This document shows positions 35,260-43,614 of a stretch of DNA of 64,000 bases, in pieces. This stretch comes from Lysobacterales bacterium (GTDB taxonomy: Bacteria > Pseudomonadota > Gammaproteobacteria > Xanthomonadales > SZUA-5). Every line of letters starts with the position of its first letter. Position 1 is the stretch's first letter. The notes below the pieces were generated by a model. That model saw only the letters and a list, made by a program, of their open reading frames with translations. It was not told the origin of the DNA and searched no databases. A program made the translations under genes and the position numbers. Location of the stretch: the NCBI GenBank assembly GCA_022844165.1, contig JALHMH010000009.1, positions 1 through 64,000 on the forward strand, read 5' to 3'.

Positions 35260-36140
35260 GCTTTGTGGCGGGTCACGCGGCGCTGATCGGCCGTCCCAAT
35301 GTCGGAAAATCAAGCCTGCTGAACGTCTTTGTGGGCGCTCATTTGGGCGCGGTTTCGCCCAAGCCGCACACAACGCGGCAGCTGGTCCTGGGCGTGCGCA
35401 GTTTCCCAGACTCGCAGATTGCGTTCGTCGATACGCCGGGGCTGCAACAACGACGACCGAATGCGGTACACAAGGCGATGGACCGTGCTTTTGACCGCGG
35501 CGTCGGCAGCGTCGACCTGGTAGTGCTGGTCGTCGAAGCCGGGACCTTCAATGCCGGCGATCGCGCGGCGCTGGAGCGCGCGAAGCAAACCGAGCGGCCG
35601 ATTGCGGTGGTGGTCAACAAAGTCGACCTGATCAAAAACAAAGCCGAGTTGCTGCCGTATATCGACAAGCTTAGCCGCGAACACGACTTCGCCGCGATTT
35701 TGTTGGTGAGCGCACGCAAAGAAAGCGGTACCGAGGAGGCAGTCAGGCGCCTTGCAGCCCTGTTGCCGAGGCAGGAAGCACTGTATCCGGCCGATACGCT
35801 GACTGACCGTAGCGAGCGCTTTCTGGCAGCCGAACTGGTGCGAGAGCAACTGATGCGGCAGCTCGGCGACGAAGTGCCATATGCATGCGCGGTCGAGATC
35901 GAAGCCTTCACGATTGAAGGCGCGCTGCGTCGTATTCACGCCATCATCTGGGTCGAACGCGACGGCCAGAAGGCGATCGTCATCGGCGAGGGCGGTCAGC
36001 AATTGAAGTTCATCGGCAGCAAAGCGCGTGAAGCCATGGAACTGTTGTTCGACGGCCGCGTACATCTGGAGTTGTGGGTCAAAGTACGCGCCGATTGGAG
36101 CGACAGCGAGCGAGCGCTGAAACAATTCGGTTTTGAGTGA
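35256..36140 (+). CDS. era: GTPase Era
   Basis: This 294-residue protein has a GTPase domain with G1 G-R-P-N-V-G-K-S (12-19), D-T-P-G and N-K-V-D, followed by a KH domain with V-I-G-E-G-G-Q-Q-L-K. Era binds the 3' end of 16S rRNA and helps mature the small ribosomal subunit. The overlap with rnc (ATGA) and the 3-nt gap to recO show tight coupling. Confidence 0.97.
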   Translation: MSFVAGHAALIGRPNVGKSSLLNVFVGAHLGAVSPKPHTTRQLVLGVRSFPDSQIAFVDTPGLQQRRPNAVHKAMDRAFDRGVGSVDLVVLVVEAGTFNAGDRAALERAKQTERPIAVVVNKVDLIKNKAELLPYIDKLSREHDFAAILLVSARKESGTEEAVRRLAALLPRQEALYPADTLTDRSERFLAAELVREQLMRQLGDEVPYACAVEIEAFTIEGALRRIHAIIWVERDGQKAIVIGEGGQQLKFIGSKAREAMELLFDGRVHLELWVKVRADWSDSERALKQFGFE

Positions 36141-36143
36141 ACC

Positions 36144-36839
36144 ATGCGCGTGGTTGCGCAAGCGCTTTTTGTACTGCATCGCCGGCCCTACTCAGAGACC
36201 AGCTTCCTGATTGAGGCTTTGACACCCGAGTTCGGTCGCCTTGGCCTCGTGGCGCGTGGTGCGCGCACCGGGCGGCGCGGCCTTTTGGCGCTATTGCAAC
36301 CGTTCCAGCCGTTGCTGGTCGATTTCGTGCATGGCCCCGAGTTGTGCCGGCTGAATGCCGCAGATGCGGCGGCAGCGAGCTATACGATGAGCGGCGAACG
36401 CTCGTTGGCGGGTCTGTACCTCAACGAGCTCCTGGTCAAGTTGCTGCCAAGGGGAGAGGCTGCACCGACACTATTCGCACGCTATGCACGTGCGCTCGAA
36501 GAGCTGTCCTCTTCGCCCGATCTGGCCTGGCAACTGCGGCGATTTGAGCGCGACGCGCTTGCCGAGCTCGGTTGGCTCATTGACCTTCGATCGGATATCG
36601 CCAGAGATCCGATCGACGCCACAGCCCACTATCGCATCGTGCCTGAGCTCGGTCTCGAACGCGACAACCATGGCTGGTCCGGCGCGGCTATCGCGGCGCT
36701 CGCGGACGATGGCTCGACCCCAAGCGCTGCGCAACTGACGCAATTGCGCGGTTTCCTGCGTGAGCTGTTGTTGCCGCATATGCAGGCGCCTATGGTGGCA
36801 TGGGGCATGGTGGCGGCACTCCGCGAGCTGGGTGGTTGA
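36144..36839 (+). CDS. recO: DNA repair protein RecO
   Basis: This 231-residue protein has an N-terminal OB fold (residues 1-80, with F-V-L-H-R-R-P-Y-S-E-T-S at the start and G-L-V-A-R-G-A-R) and a helical C-terminal domain (L-Y-L-N-E-L-L-V-K-L-L). Like other gammaproteobacterial members, it lacks the four-Cys zinc site. RecO loads RecA on SSB-coated single-stranded DNA with RecR. It ends the lepA cluster; pdxJ, often next in related genomes, is not present here. Confidence 0.93.
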   Translation: MRVVAQALFVLHRRPYSETSFLIEALTPEFGRLGLVARGARTGRRGLLALLQPFQPLLVDFVHGPELCRLNAADAAAASYTMSGERSLAGLYLNELLVKLLPRGEAAPTLFARYARALEELSSSPDLAWQLRRFERDALAELGWLIDLRSDIARDPIDATAHYRIVPELGLERDNHGWSGAAIAALADDGSTPSAAQLTQLRGFLRELLLPHMQAPMVAWGMVAALRELGG

Positions 36840-36953
36840 TCCGGTTGCGTGAGGCACGATAAGGGTACTTGTGCGTAGATACGCGCCTCTGTCACTTGGA
36901 ATTTCGCAATTGGCGCCTATTCTCAGTTCCTCGCCGCCAAAAGGATTGCCGTT

Positions 36954-37466
36954 ATGGCCAAAAAGAAGTCTGCACCGATCGATACTTTCGCGACGCGCAT
37001 CGACATTCCGGGCAAAGTGCGCAATGCGTTGATCAACGTGCTGAACCAGCAACTCGCCGACACGCTGGACGTCTACAGCCAAACCAAACAAGCCCATTGG
37101 AATGTCAAAGGCCGCGGGTTTTTTCAATTGCACGAGTTGTTCGACAAATTTGCGGGAGACTTGCTGGAGCACATCGACGAGATCGCAGAACGCATTACCG
37201 CGCTGGGTGGTACCGCGCTCGGGACGATTCGGCACACGGCGCAGGTCAGCCGGGTGGCGGAACTGCCTGACGTGCTCGGTCACTCGCAGCAAGCGATCTC
37301 CTTGCTCGCCGATCGATATGCGGAACTCGCCAAATCGACGCGCGATGCGATCGAAGCGTGCGATGAAATTGACGATGCGGGCAGCGAGGACTTACTCACG
37401 ACCATCTCGCGCGATCTCGACAAGAAACTGTGGTTTCTTGAGGCCCATTTGCAAGACGAGGCTTAG
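36954..37466 (+). CDS. dps: Dps-like DNA-binding ferritin
   Basis: This 170-residue protein has a basic Lys-rich start (MAKKKS) and the Dps signature: K-Q-A-H-W-N-V-K-G near residue 44, then F-F-Q-L-H-E-L-F-D and E-H-I-D-E-I-A-E-R, which carry the inter-subunit ferroxidase ligands. Dps forms a 12-mer that binds DNA and stores iron while using peroxide, protecting the cell in stress. The ATG at 36954 follows AAAAGGATTGCCGTT. Length and ligands are complete. Confidence 0.93.
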   Translation: MAKKKSAPIDTFATRIDIPGKVRNALINVLNQQLADTLDVYSQTKQAHWNVKGRGFFQLHELFDKFAGDLLEHIDEIAERITALGGTALGTIRHTAQVSRVAELPDVLGHSQQAISLLADRYAELAKSTRDAIEACDEIDDAGSEDLLTTISRDLDKKLWFLEAHLQDEA

Positions 37467-37481
37467 CCGCACGGCCCGTCG

Positions 37482-38594
37482 ATGATCGATTCTTCGTCCA
37501 ATTTCGAGAGCTCCGATTCGGGACCGCATTGGTACGGCGTGATCGCCGTGGAGCGGCAAGCGGCGACCGCCATGGAGCTGCAATTGTCCCGGCAGGCCGC
37601 CGACACATTGGTGACTGGACTCATGGCACAGGTGGCTCGACACGTCCCCGACGGGCTGGGTCTGGCCTGGAGTGCGGCACTATATGACCCGGCGCAGTTG
37701 CTAAGGCGCGGTTTCCCGGTGCACCGCGAGGTACTCGACCTCGCTCGTGCCGGGCGCGCACAGGGAGTTGCCCCGGGGCAAGCATTGACGGTCATTGCCG
37801 GCCCATCTGGTATGCCAACAGCACTCTTACAACCCGATCCAAAACTGGGCGCAGGTACGCTCCTGGTGATCCCCTGGGTCCTCTGGGGCGACGCCGCCGC
37901 CGTCGCAGCCGCCACGCAACGCCTTGAATCTGAGTTGTTTGAACAGGGTCTTGCCGATCCGGCTATCGTGCTGGCACTCGCCGAGCTTGGCGAAACCTTC
38001 GAGCATGCGCGTCTGATGTCGATTGCCGATCTGATGGCGATGATGGCCGCTCAACTCGATCAAGTCGGTTTGGCTGCCGCCTGGCAAATCCTCGAAGAGA
38101 GCCTGCTGGCACCTACGCCGAGGGAGTTCGACGTGCAATCGCGGCTGGGACAAGCCTGGCGGCTGACACCCGAACACGCAATCCTGAGCTTCGAACCGAT
38201 CTCGGCTTACGCCAATCGCGTGCCGGTAGACCACATCGAACTGATGCTCGGCGACTATCTCGAACGCGTGCACGAATTCCGTCAAACGCAGGCGCTATTG
38301 TTGGCACACGGGCTGGACGTTACGATCAATCCCGCGCCCGAAGGCGGGCTGATCGTCGACTACAAGTCCAATGGTCTGGCGCGATCTGCTGTACTGCACG
38401 AGCATCCCGGGCTGGGCGCACTGGCATTCACGTTGATCGATGATCGTCGTCACGTGCTGGCGCACTATTACCCGGTCGCTCCGGGGGCGATCGGCGACTT
38501 CCTGGCCAGTATGCGCGAGCGCGGCTTGGAACTGGTGAGGCCGGGGCGAGTCATGCTTGCCATAGACGGCACAGATCTTTGCGCCGACGCATAG
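37482..38594 (+). CDS. conserved hypothetical cytoplasmic protein
   Basis: This 370-residue protein has no signal peptide, membrane span or motif I recognise. Notable parts are a Trp-Tyr start region (GPHWYGVIAVERQAATAM), a long helical middle (about 165-215), and an alternating beta/helix C-terminal half. It starts 15 nt after dps and may be co-transcribed with it. Charged residues are evenly distributed and codon use resembles the neighbouring core genes, so it is a real gene. No function is proposed. Confidence 0.7.
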   Translation: MIDSSSNFESSDSGPHWYGVIAVERQAATAMELQLSRQAADTLVTGLMAQVARHVPDGLGLAWSAALYDPAQLLRRGFPVHREVLDLARAGRAQGVAPGQALTVIAGPSGMPTALLQPDPKLGAGTLLVIPWVLWGDAAAVAAATQRLESELFEQGLADPAIVLALAELGETFEHARLMSIADLMAMMAAQLDQVGLAAAWQILEESLLAPTPREFDVQSRLGQAWRLTPEHAILSFEPISAYANRVPVDHIELMLGDYLERVHEFRQTQALLLAHGLDVTINPAPEGGLIVDYKSNGLARSAVLHEHPGLGALAFTLIDDRRHVLAHYYPVAPGAIGDFLASMRERGLELVRPGRVMLAIDGTDLCADA

Positions 38595-38629
38595 TGCTGC
38601 TGCGCTACGGCCATATGCCAAATCGCCAG

Positions 38630-38659
38630 TTGACAACTCAAGCAACCTTGGTCGACACT
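38630..38659 (+). promoter_or_regulatory. possible leu leader promoter
   Basis: A consensus -35 box, TTGACA (38630-38635), is followed after 18 nt by GACACT (38654-38659), a weak -10 box. The start site would lie about 20 nt before the leader peptide ATG. The -10 match is poor, so this is tentative. Confidence 0.35.
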
Positions 38660-38685
38660 GCACGCATCCTCTGACGCACCGCACC

Positions 38686-38760
38686 ATGACGACTTCGATG
38701 CTCCTCGCGCTTCGACTTCTATCGCCCAATCGCGAGGTGTGTGGCTGCTGGTCGAGCTAA
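38686..38760 (+). CDS. leuL: leucine-rich leader peptide of leuA (attenuator)
   Basis: This is a 24-codon frame beginning M-T-T-S-M-L-L-A-L-R-L-L-S-P. Five of seven consecutive codons (38701-38721) specify leucine (CTC CTC GCG CTT CGA CTT CTA). An intrinsic terminator follows at 38790-38830, and the leuA start lies 27 nt beyond. This is the classical design of leucine attenuation, in which ribosome stalling at Leu codons prevents terminator formation. No strong ribosome-binding site precedes the ATG. Alternative pairing of an antiterminator was not computed. Confidence 0.75.
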   Translation: MTTSMLLALRLLSPNREVCGCWSS

Positions 38761-38789
38761 TCGAACGGCGAAGAGGAAGCAAGAATCTC

Positions 38790-38830
38790 AAAGCCCCGCA
38801 TCTCGGTCTCCGAGGCGGGGCTTTTCTTTT
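38790..38830 (+). terminator. leu attenuator terminator
   Basis: AAAGCCCCGC (38790-38799) pairs with GCGGGGCTTT (38816-38825). An inner stem CTCGG-TCT-CCGAG extends the hairpin, and the run CTTTTCTTTT follows. It stands between the leucine-rich leader frame and the leuA ATG, so it acts before the structural gene. Confidence 0.85.
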
Positions 38831-38856
38831 GGCAATCACGGCACTGGACTTCAGCA

Positions 38857-40407
38857 ATGGCAAGCGACAACCGAGTGTATGTGTTCGATACCTCCCTGCG
38901 CGACGGCGAGCAGGCACCAGGGTTCTCGATGGACCCACGCGGCAAACGGCGGCTGGCGCATCAACTTGCCGAACTGGGTGTCGACGTGATCGAAGCCGGA
39001 TTTCCGTCGGCCAGCCCAGATGATTTTCAAGCGGTTTTTGGTATCGCCACGGAAGTCCGCGGCGCATCGATCGCGGGCCTGGCGCGTGCAACAAAAGGCG
39101 ATATCGAGGCCTGCGCGCGTGCGGTCGAAAAAGCCGAACGCCCACGCATCCACACATTCATTTCGACCAGCCCATTGCATCGATTGCATAAGCTCAACAT
39201 GGACAAAGGACAAGTGCTCGCAGCGGCCGTTGCCGCCGTCGAACTGGCGCGCCGCTATGTCGATGATGTCGAGTTCTCCGCCGAAGACGCGATTCGCACT
39301 GAGCCCGAGTATCTGGTCGAGATTTTCTCCGCCGCGATCGCTGCTGGCGCGCGAACGCTGAATGTGCCGGATACCGTGGGCTACAGCACGCCAGACGAGG
39401 TTCGCGAACTCTTCGCGCGTTTGAAACGCGAAGTGCGTGGCGCCGAAAACGTGATTTTTTCTTGCCATTGCCACAACGATCTGGGTCTGGCGGTGGCCAA
39501 CTCTCTGGCGGCGCTGGAGGGTGGCGCCCGGCAGGTCGAATGCACGGTCAATGGCATCGGTGAGCGCGCCGGCAATGCCGCACTGGAAGAGCTGGTGATG
39601 GCGCTGCGCACACGATACGAACGTTATGGCCTGGTCACGGGCATCGATACGACGAAGATCTACCCAACCTCGCGCCTGCTGCAGAACATTACCGGGCAAC
39701 AAGTGCAGCGCAACAAGGCGATCGTCGGCGACAACGCGTTTGCGCACGAATCCGGCATTCACCAGCACGGCATGCTCAAACATCGCCAAACCTACGAGAT
39801 CATGAATCCCGAAGACGTCGGCTTGAGCAAAAGCGAGTTGGTACTCGGCAAACACTCGGGCCGCCACGCGCTGAAAGATCGGCTGACGCGCATGGGCTAT
39901 CGCCTGGAAGACGCAGAAACCGACAGAGTGTTCACGGCGTTCAAGGCGCTGGCCGACAAGAAAAAGGAAATCTACGACGCCGACCTCGAGGCCATCGTTC
40001 TTGGCATCACCGGCGGTGTCACGTCGAGCTACATTTTGAAGAGCCTGTCGATCCAAAGCGCCACCGGCGAAACGCGCATGCCGACGGCGAGCGTACGCCT
40101 GGCCACACCCGATGGCCGCGAAGTCTGTGAAGCGGCCGTCGGCGATGGGCCGGTTGACGCTCTGTTCCGCGCGCTGTCGCGGGCGATCGGCGCCGAGATC
40201 ACGCTAAAGAGCTTCCACATCCGCAGCATTTCGTTCGGCAGCGACGCACAAGGTCAAGCCACCGTAGAAGCCGAATGGAACGGCCAGGAACACGTTGGCC
40301 GCGGCACCTCGACCGACATCCTCGAGGCCAGTGCGTTGGCCTATCTGGATGTGGCCAATCGCCTGCTCAAAGTGCGGGCGCGCGAAGCACTGGCGGCAGC
40401 GGCCTGA
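38857..40407 (+). CDS. leuA: 2-isopropylmalate synthase
   Basis: This 516-residue enzyme condenses acetyl-CoA with 2-oxoisovalerate, the first step of leucine synthesis. The catalytic TIM barrel starts [13 protein letters not shown] and has the metal-binding H-C-H-N-D-L-G-L-A motif. The H-E-S-G-I-H-Q-H-G segment is in the linker region. The C-terminal regulatory domain (about 390-510) binds leucine for feedback inhibition. ATG 38857 lacks a strong ribosome-binding site. An attenuator precedes it, so the gene is likely controlled both at transcription and by feedback. Confidence 0.97.
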   Translation: MASDNRVYVFDTSLRDGEQAPGFSMDPRGKRRLAHQLAELGVDVIEAGFPSASPDDFQAVFGIATEVRGASIAGLARATKGDIEACARAVEKAERPRIHTFISTSPLHRLHKLNMDKGQVLAAAVAAVELARRYVDDVEFSAEDAIRTEPEYLVEIFSAAIAAGARTLNVPDTVGYSTPDEVRELFARLKREVRGAENVIFSCHCHNDLGLAVANSLAALEGGARQVECTVNGIGERAGNAALEELVMALRTRYERYGLVTGIDTTKIYPTSRLLQNITGQQVQRNKAIVGDNAFAHESGIHQHGMLKHRQTYEIMNPEDVGLSKSELVLGKHSGRHALKDRLTRMGYRLEDAETDRVFTAFKALADKKKEIYDADLEAIVLGITGGVTSSYILKSLSIQSATGETRMPTASVRLATPDGREVCEAAVGDGPVDALFRALSRAIGAEITLKSFHIRSISFGSDAQGQATVEAEWNGQEHVGRGTSTDILEASALAYLDVANRLLKVRAREALAAAA

Positions 40408-40575
40408 ACCTTTCGCGTCGCGTCGCATGGCGGCATATGCAGACACGAAGGGAACCAGAAAAGCCGTGCGCCGCCCACAACGCCTTCGGCTTTTCGTGGA
40501 CTCGCACTTACGTGCGAATCCAGGGAACATAGGTCCCTCGTCAACTGATCGATAGAAGTGCGATTCACGGCAGAC

Positions 40576-41982
40576 ATGAACATGAAGACGCTATTCGACA
40601 AAGTCTGGCAACAACACGTTGTAGTGCCGGAAACGCAGGAAGCGCCCGCCGTGTTGTACATCGACTTGCATCTTGTCCATGAAGTCACCAGCCCCCAGGC
40701 ATTCGCCGAACTGGCCACGCGAGGCTTGAAAGTCCGATGCCCGGACCGAACCCTGGCGACACTCGATCACTCGACGCCGACGCTGCCGGCAATCGACGGC
40801 GAATTGCCTTATGTCACCGACGAGGCCAGACATCAGGTAGCGACCTTGCGCGCAAACGCCGCTACGTTCGGCATTGAGCTGCTGGATTTCGGTTCCGGCC
40901 AGCGCGGCATCGTGCACGTGGTCGGGCCCGAACAAGGCGCCACACAGCCCGGCATGACCATCGTCTGCGGCGATAGTCACACCTCGACACACGGCGCCTT
41001 TGGCGCAATTGCATTCGGTATCGGCACCAGCGAAGTCGGTTATGTACTTGCGAGCCAGTGTCTGCTGCAGCGCAAGCCGAAAACGATGGCGATCAATGTC
41101 GAAGGTACACTGCGCGCTGACGTCTGCGCCAAAGACGTGATCCTGCACATCATTCGCACGATCGGCGTCGAAGGTGGTACCGGTTATGCGATTGAATATC
41201 GTGGCAGTGCGATCCGCGGTCTCGATATGGACGGCCGCATGACGCTGTGCAATATGTCGATCGAGGCCGGTGCACGCTGCGGGATGGTGGCGCCCGATGA
41301 GGTCACGTTTGCGTATTTGAAAGATCGCCCGCGTGCCCCTAAGGGCGACGCCTGGGAGGCCGCGGTGGCGCGCTGGCGCGATCTGGCGAGCGATGCCGAT
41401 GCGCAGTTTGATCGCCAGGTTCACATCAACGCAGCTGAGATCGCGCCAACGGTGACCTGGGGCACGCACCCAGGCATGGGATTGAGTCTGAGCGAGTCGG
41501 TACCGAACGCTGATGATGCGCAACTGGCGAAAGCGCGGCGTTACATGGGCTGGGAAACTGGCGAAGCGCTCACCGGTCGGGCGGTCGATGTTGTGTTCAT
41601 CGGCAGCTGCACCAATGGCCGCTTGAGCGATCTTCGCGCAGCAGCCGATCAACTGCGGGGCCGGCACGTTCACCCGCGGGTTCGCATGTTGGTCGTACCC
41701 GGATCCGATCAGGTCAAACGCGACGCCGAAGCCGAAGGCCTGCACGACGTGTTTCGTGCTGCGGGTGCCGAGTGGCGCGAGCCCGGCTGTTCGATGTGCA
41801 TCGCGATGAACGGCGATATCGTCGAGCCAGGGCAGATCGCCGTGAGCACCAGCAATCGCAACTTCGAGGGACGCCAGGGCAAGGGCTCGCGCACGATACT
41901 CGCCAGTCCGGCGGTGGCTGCTGCGAGTGCGGTGGTCGGGGCGCTGGCAGTTCCTGCATCACCTCGACCAGAAAGACACTAG
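40576..41982 (+). CDS. leuC: 3-isopropylmalate dehydratase large subunit
   Basis: This 468-residue protein is the aconitase-type subunit that, with LeuD, isomerises 2- to 3-isopropylmalate. Its 4Fe-4S ligands are Cys345 in G-S-C-T-N-G and Cys405 and Cys408 in G-C-S-M-C. The [11 protein letters not shown] and [10 protein letters not shown] motifs are present. I chose ATG 40576; the ATG two codons later is as good. The gap of 168 nt after leuA and of 348 nt before leuD is unusually large for this operon. Confidence 0.96.
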   Translation: MNMKTLFDKVWQQHVVVPETQEAPAVLYIDLHLVHEVTSPQAFAELATRGLKVRCPDRTLATLDHSTPTLPAIDGELPYVTDEARHQVATLRANAATFGIELLDFGSGQRGIVHVVGPEQGATQPGMTIVCGDSHTSTHGAFGAIAFGIGTSEVGYVLASQCLLQRKPKTMAINVEGTLRADVCAKDVILHIIRTIGVEGGTGYAIEYRGSAIRGLDMDGRMTLCNMSIEAGARCGMVAPDEVTFAYLKDRPRAPKGDAWEAAVARWRDLASDADAQFDRQVHINAAEIAPTVTWGTHPGMGLSLSESVPNADDAQLAKARRYMGWETGEALTGRAVDVVFIGSCTNGRLSDLRAAADQLRGRHVHPRVRMLVVPGSDQVKRDAEAEGLHDVFRAAGAEWREPGCSMCIAMNGDIVEPGQIAVSTSNRNFEGRQGKGSRTILASPAVAAASAVVGALAVPASPRPERH

Positions 41983-42134
41983 CGAGGCTTCGCCTCAGAC
42001 CGCCGAGCATTGTTGGCTTCGTCCGACAGCGTACTCGCCACAACCCCGCGCTTCGCGCGCCCCCTTGACTCAAGGGGGCTGCAAAAGCCAAAGCCGCTCC
42101 TAAGAAAATTTGACTCAAATGACAAGATCCAGCT
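41979..42134. repeat. tandem repeat copy 1, leuC-leuD gap
   Basis: This 156-bp unit starts CTAGCGAGGCTTCGCCTC and ends GACAAGATCCAGCT. It contains several hairpins: GAGGC-TTC-GCCTC, GCGC-TTC-GCGC and a long CCCCCTTGA-C-TCAAGGGGG. It begins at the leuC stop codon region and recurs 168 bp downstream with a single difference, the base after GGGGGCTG (C here, T in copy 2 by position). It is flanked by ACxCTAG on both sides. Unrelated to coding in either strand as far as I can see. Confidence 0.9.
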
Positions 42135-42146
42135 CAGTCAAGGACT

Positions 42147-42302
42147 CTAGCGAGGCTTCGCCTCAGACCGCCGAGCATTGTTGGCTTCGTCCGACAGCGT
42201 ACTCGCCACAACCCCGCGCTTCGCGCGCCCCCTTGACTCAAGGGGGCTGTAAAAGCCAAAGCCGCTCCTAAGAAAATTTGACTCAAATGACAAGATCCAG
42301 CT
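42147..42302. repeat. tandem repeat copy 2, leuC-leuD gap
   Basis: This is the second copy of the 156-bp hairpin-rich unit, 168 bp from the first and identical except for one transition in the GGGGGCTG(C/T)AAAAG stretch. It ends 28 nt before the leuD ATG. The 12-nt spacer between copies and the sequence after copy 2 are similar (CAGTCAAGGACTCTAG and CATCATGGACACTAG), so the duplicated unit probably includes the CTAG-containing end. On the minus strand both copies contain the same open frame (MSQIFLGAALAF...), which I regard as non-coding. Confidence 0.9.
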
Positions 42303-42330
42303 TCATCATGGACACTAGTGACGATACGAA

Positions 42331-42903
42331 ATGAACCCAATCACTGAGCTTCGTGCAACCACCTTTGTGCTGCACCAGGACAACATCGATACCGACCAGA
42401 TCATTCCGGCGCGGTTCTTGACGACCACCGAGCGCACCGGCCTGGGACGGGCGGCCTTTTACGACTGGCGATTCGATGCCAGCGGTGCGGCGACCACACA
42501 TCCGTTGAACGGGGAGGCGAAATCGCACGCGATCCTGATCGCGGGGCACAATTTCGGCTGCGGCTCATCACGCGAACATGCGCCGTGGGCGCTGCTGGAC
42601 TTCGGCTTCCGTGCGGTAATCTCGAGCGAAATCGCAGACATCTTTCGCAGCAATGCGTTGAAAAATGGCCTGCTGGCCATCGTCGTCGGTGCCGAGGAGC
42701 ACGCCTACCTCATCGCCAACCCTGGAATCGAGCTGAGAATCGATCTGGAGACCATGCAGATCACCGGCCCAAATGACTGGCACACCGGTTTTGCGCTCGA
42801 TGCCTTTGCTCGCCGCTGTTTGATGATGGGCGTCGATCAACTGGGCTACTTGTTGGCACAAGACGCGGCCATCGCGGCGTTCGAGCGCAATCGGGCCGCG
42901 TGA
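42331..42903 (+). CDS. leuD: 3-isopropylmalate dehydratase small subunit
   Basis: This 190-residue swivel-domain subunit pairs with LeuC. The family motifs N-I-D-T-D-Q-I-I-P-A-R-F-L, F-G-C-G-S-S-R-E-H-A-P-W-A-L and F-R-A-V-I-S-S-E-I-A-D-I-F are present. It starts at ATG 42331, 28 nt after a tandem repeat that separates it from leuC. The stop overlaps the murU GTG by 4 nt. leuB (3-isopropylmalate dehydrogenase) does not follow, so that enzyme is encoded elsewhere. Confidence 0.96.
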   Translation: MNPITELRATTFVLHQDNIDTDQIIPARFLTTTERTGLGRAAFYDWRFDASGAATTHPLNGEAKSHAILIAGHNFGCGSSREHAPWALLDFGFRAVISSEIADIFRSNALKNGLLAIVVGAEEHAYLIANPGIELRIDLETMQITGPNDWHTGFALDAFARRCLMMGVDQLGYLLAQDAAIAAFERNRAA

Positions 42904-43565
42904 ACGCGTTGATTTTTGCCGCTGGCAAAGGCGAGCGCATGCGGCCGCTCACGGCGACCACGCCCAAAGCACTGCTGGAGATACGCGGCAAAGCGCTGGT
43001 CGAGTTTCACATTGAGGCGCTGGTGCGCGCCGGCGTCGACCGAATCGTGATCAACACCGGCTGGCTCGGCGCGCAGTTACCCGCGCGGCTGGGTCATGGC
43101 ACGCGCTTTGGCGCCGATCTGGTCTATTCGCATGAAGGCCAGGAACCTCTGGAAACGGGCGGCGGGATGCGTCGCGCATTGGCGCTCCTCGGCGACGCGC
43201 CGTTTATCGCCACCAACGCCGACATCTATACCGATTTTGACTACGCTCGACTGGCGCCACCGCAGGGTCTCGCGCATCTGGTGTTGATCGACAATCCGCC
43301 GCACCATCCCCGCGGCGATTTTGCGTTCGATGGCAAACGCGTGCACGTATGCGGCAGCCCGCGCCTGACATTTGCCGGCATCGGCGTTTACCGGCCAGAA
43401 TTGACCGAACACTTGCCCGATGGCCGCTATCCGTTGGCGCCGATTTTGAAGGAAGCGATGGACTTTGGCATCGTCACTGGCGAGCACTTCCGCGGTGCCT
43501 GGACGGATGTCGGCACGCCGGAGCGCCTTGCACACCTTCAGCTGTCGGCCAGTTCTAACATCTGA
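42900..43565 (+). CDS. murU: N-acetylmuramate 1-phosphate uridylyltransferase
   Basis: This 221-residue nucleotidyltransferase begins at GTG 42900, overlapping leuD by 4 nt. It has the sugar-nucleotide signature L-I-F-A-A-G-K-G-E-R-M-R-P-L-T and P-K-A-L-L-E-I, the G-G-G-M segment, and the metal-binding N-A-D of I-A-T-N-A-D-I. MurU converts MurNAc 1-phosphate to UDP-MurNAc in a peptidoglycan recycling route that bypasses fosfomycin-sensitive MurA. Its usual neighbour, the sugar kinase AmgK, is not adjacent. Other nucleotidyltransferases are possible, but this fits best. Confidence 0.85.
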   Translation: MNALIFAAGKGERMRPLTATTPKALLEIRGKALVEFHIEALVRAGVDRIVINTGWLGAQLPARLGHGTRFGADLVYSHEGQEPLETGGGMRRALALLGDAPFIATNADIYTDFDYARLAPPQGLAHLVLIDNPPHHPRGDFAFDGKRVHVCGSPRLTFAGIGVYRPELTEHLPDGRYPLAPILKEAMDFGIVTGEHFRGAWTDVGTPERLAHLQLSASSNI

Positions 43566-43614
43566 AGCGACGGGCGGTGTAGCCTTCCGTCGCATAGGCT
43601 CAAAGGAGTGATTC

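Noticed and set aside
40427..40557. second small leader-type frame between leuA and leuC (MAAYADTKGTRKAV)
   Set aside because: It has no leucine codon cluster and no terminator behind it; the frame is Arg-rich and shows no ribosome-binding site.
42134..42340. minus-strand peptide MSQIFLGAALAF, also found in the other repeat copy
   Set aside because: It lies wholly in the hairpin-rich repeat, is identical in both copies, and such peptides are typical spurious predictions in repeat elements.
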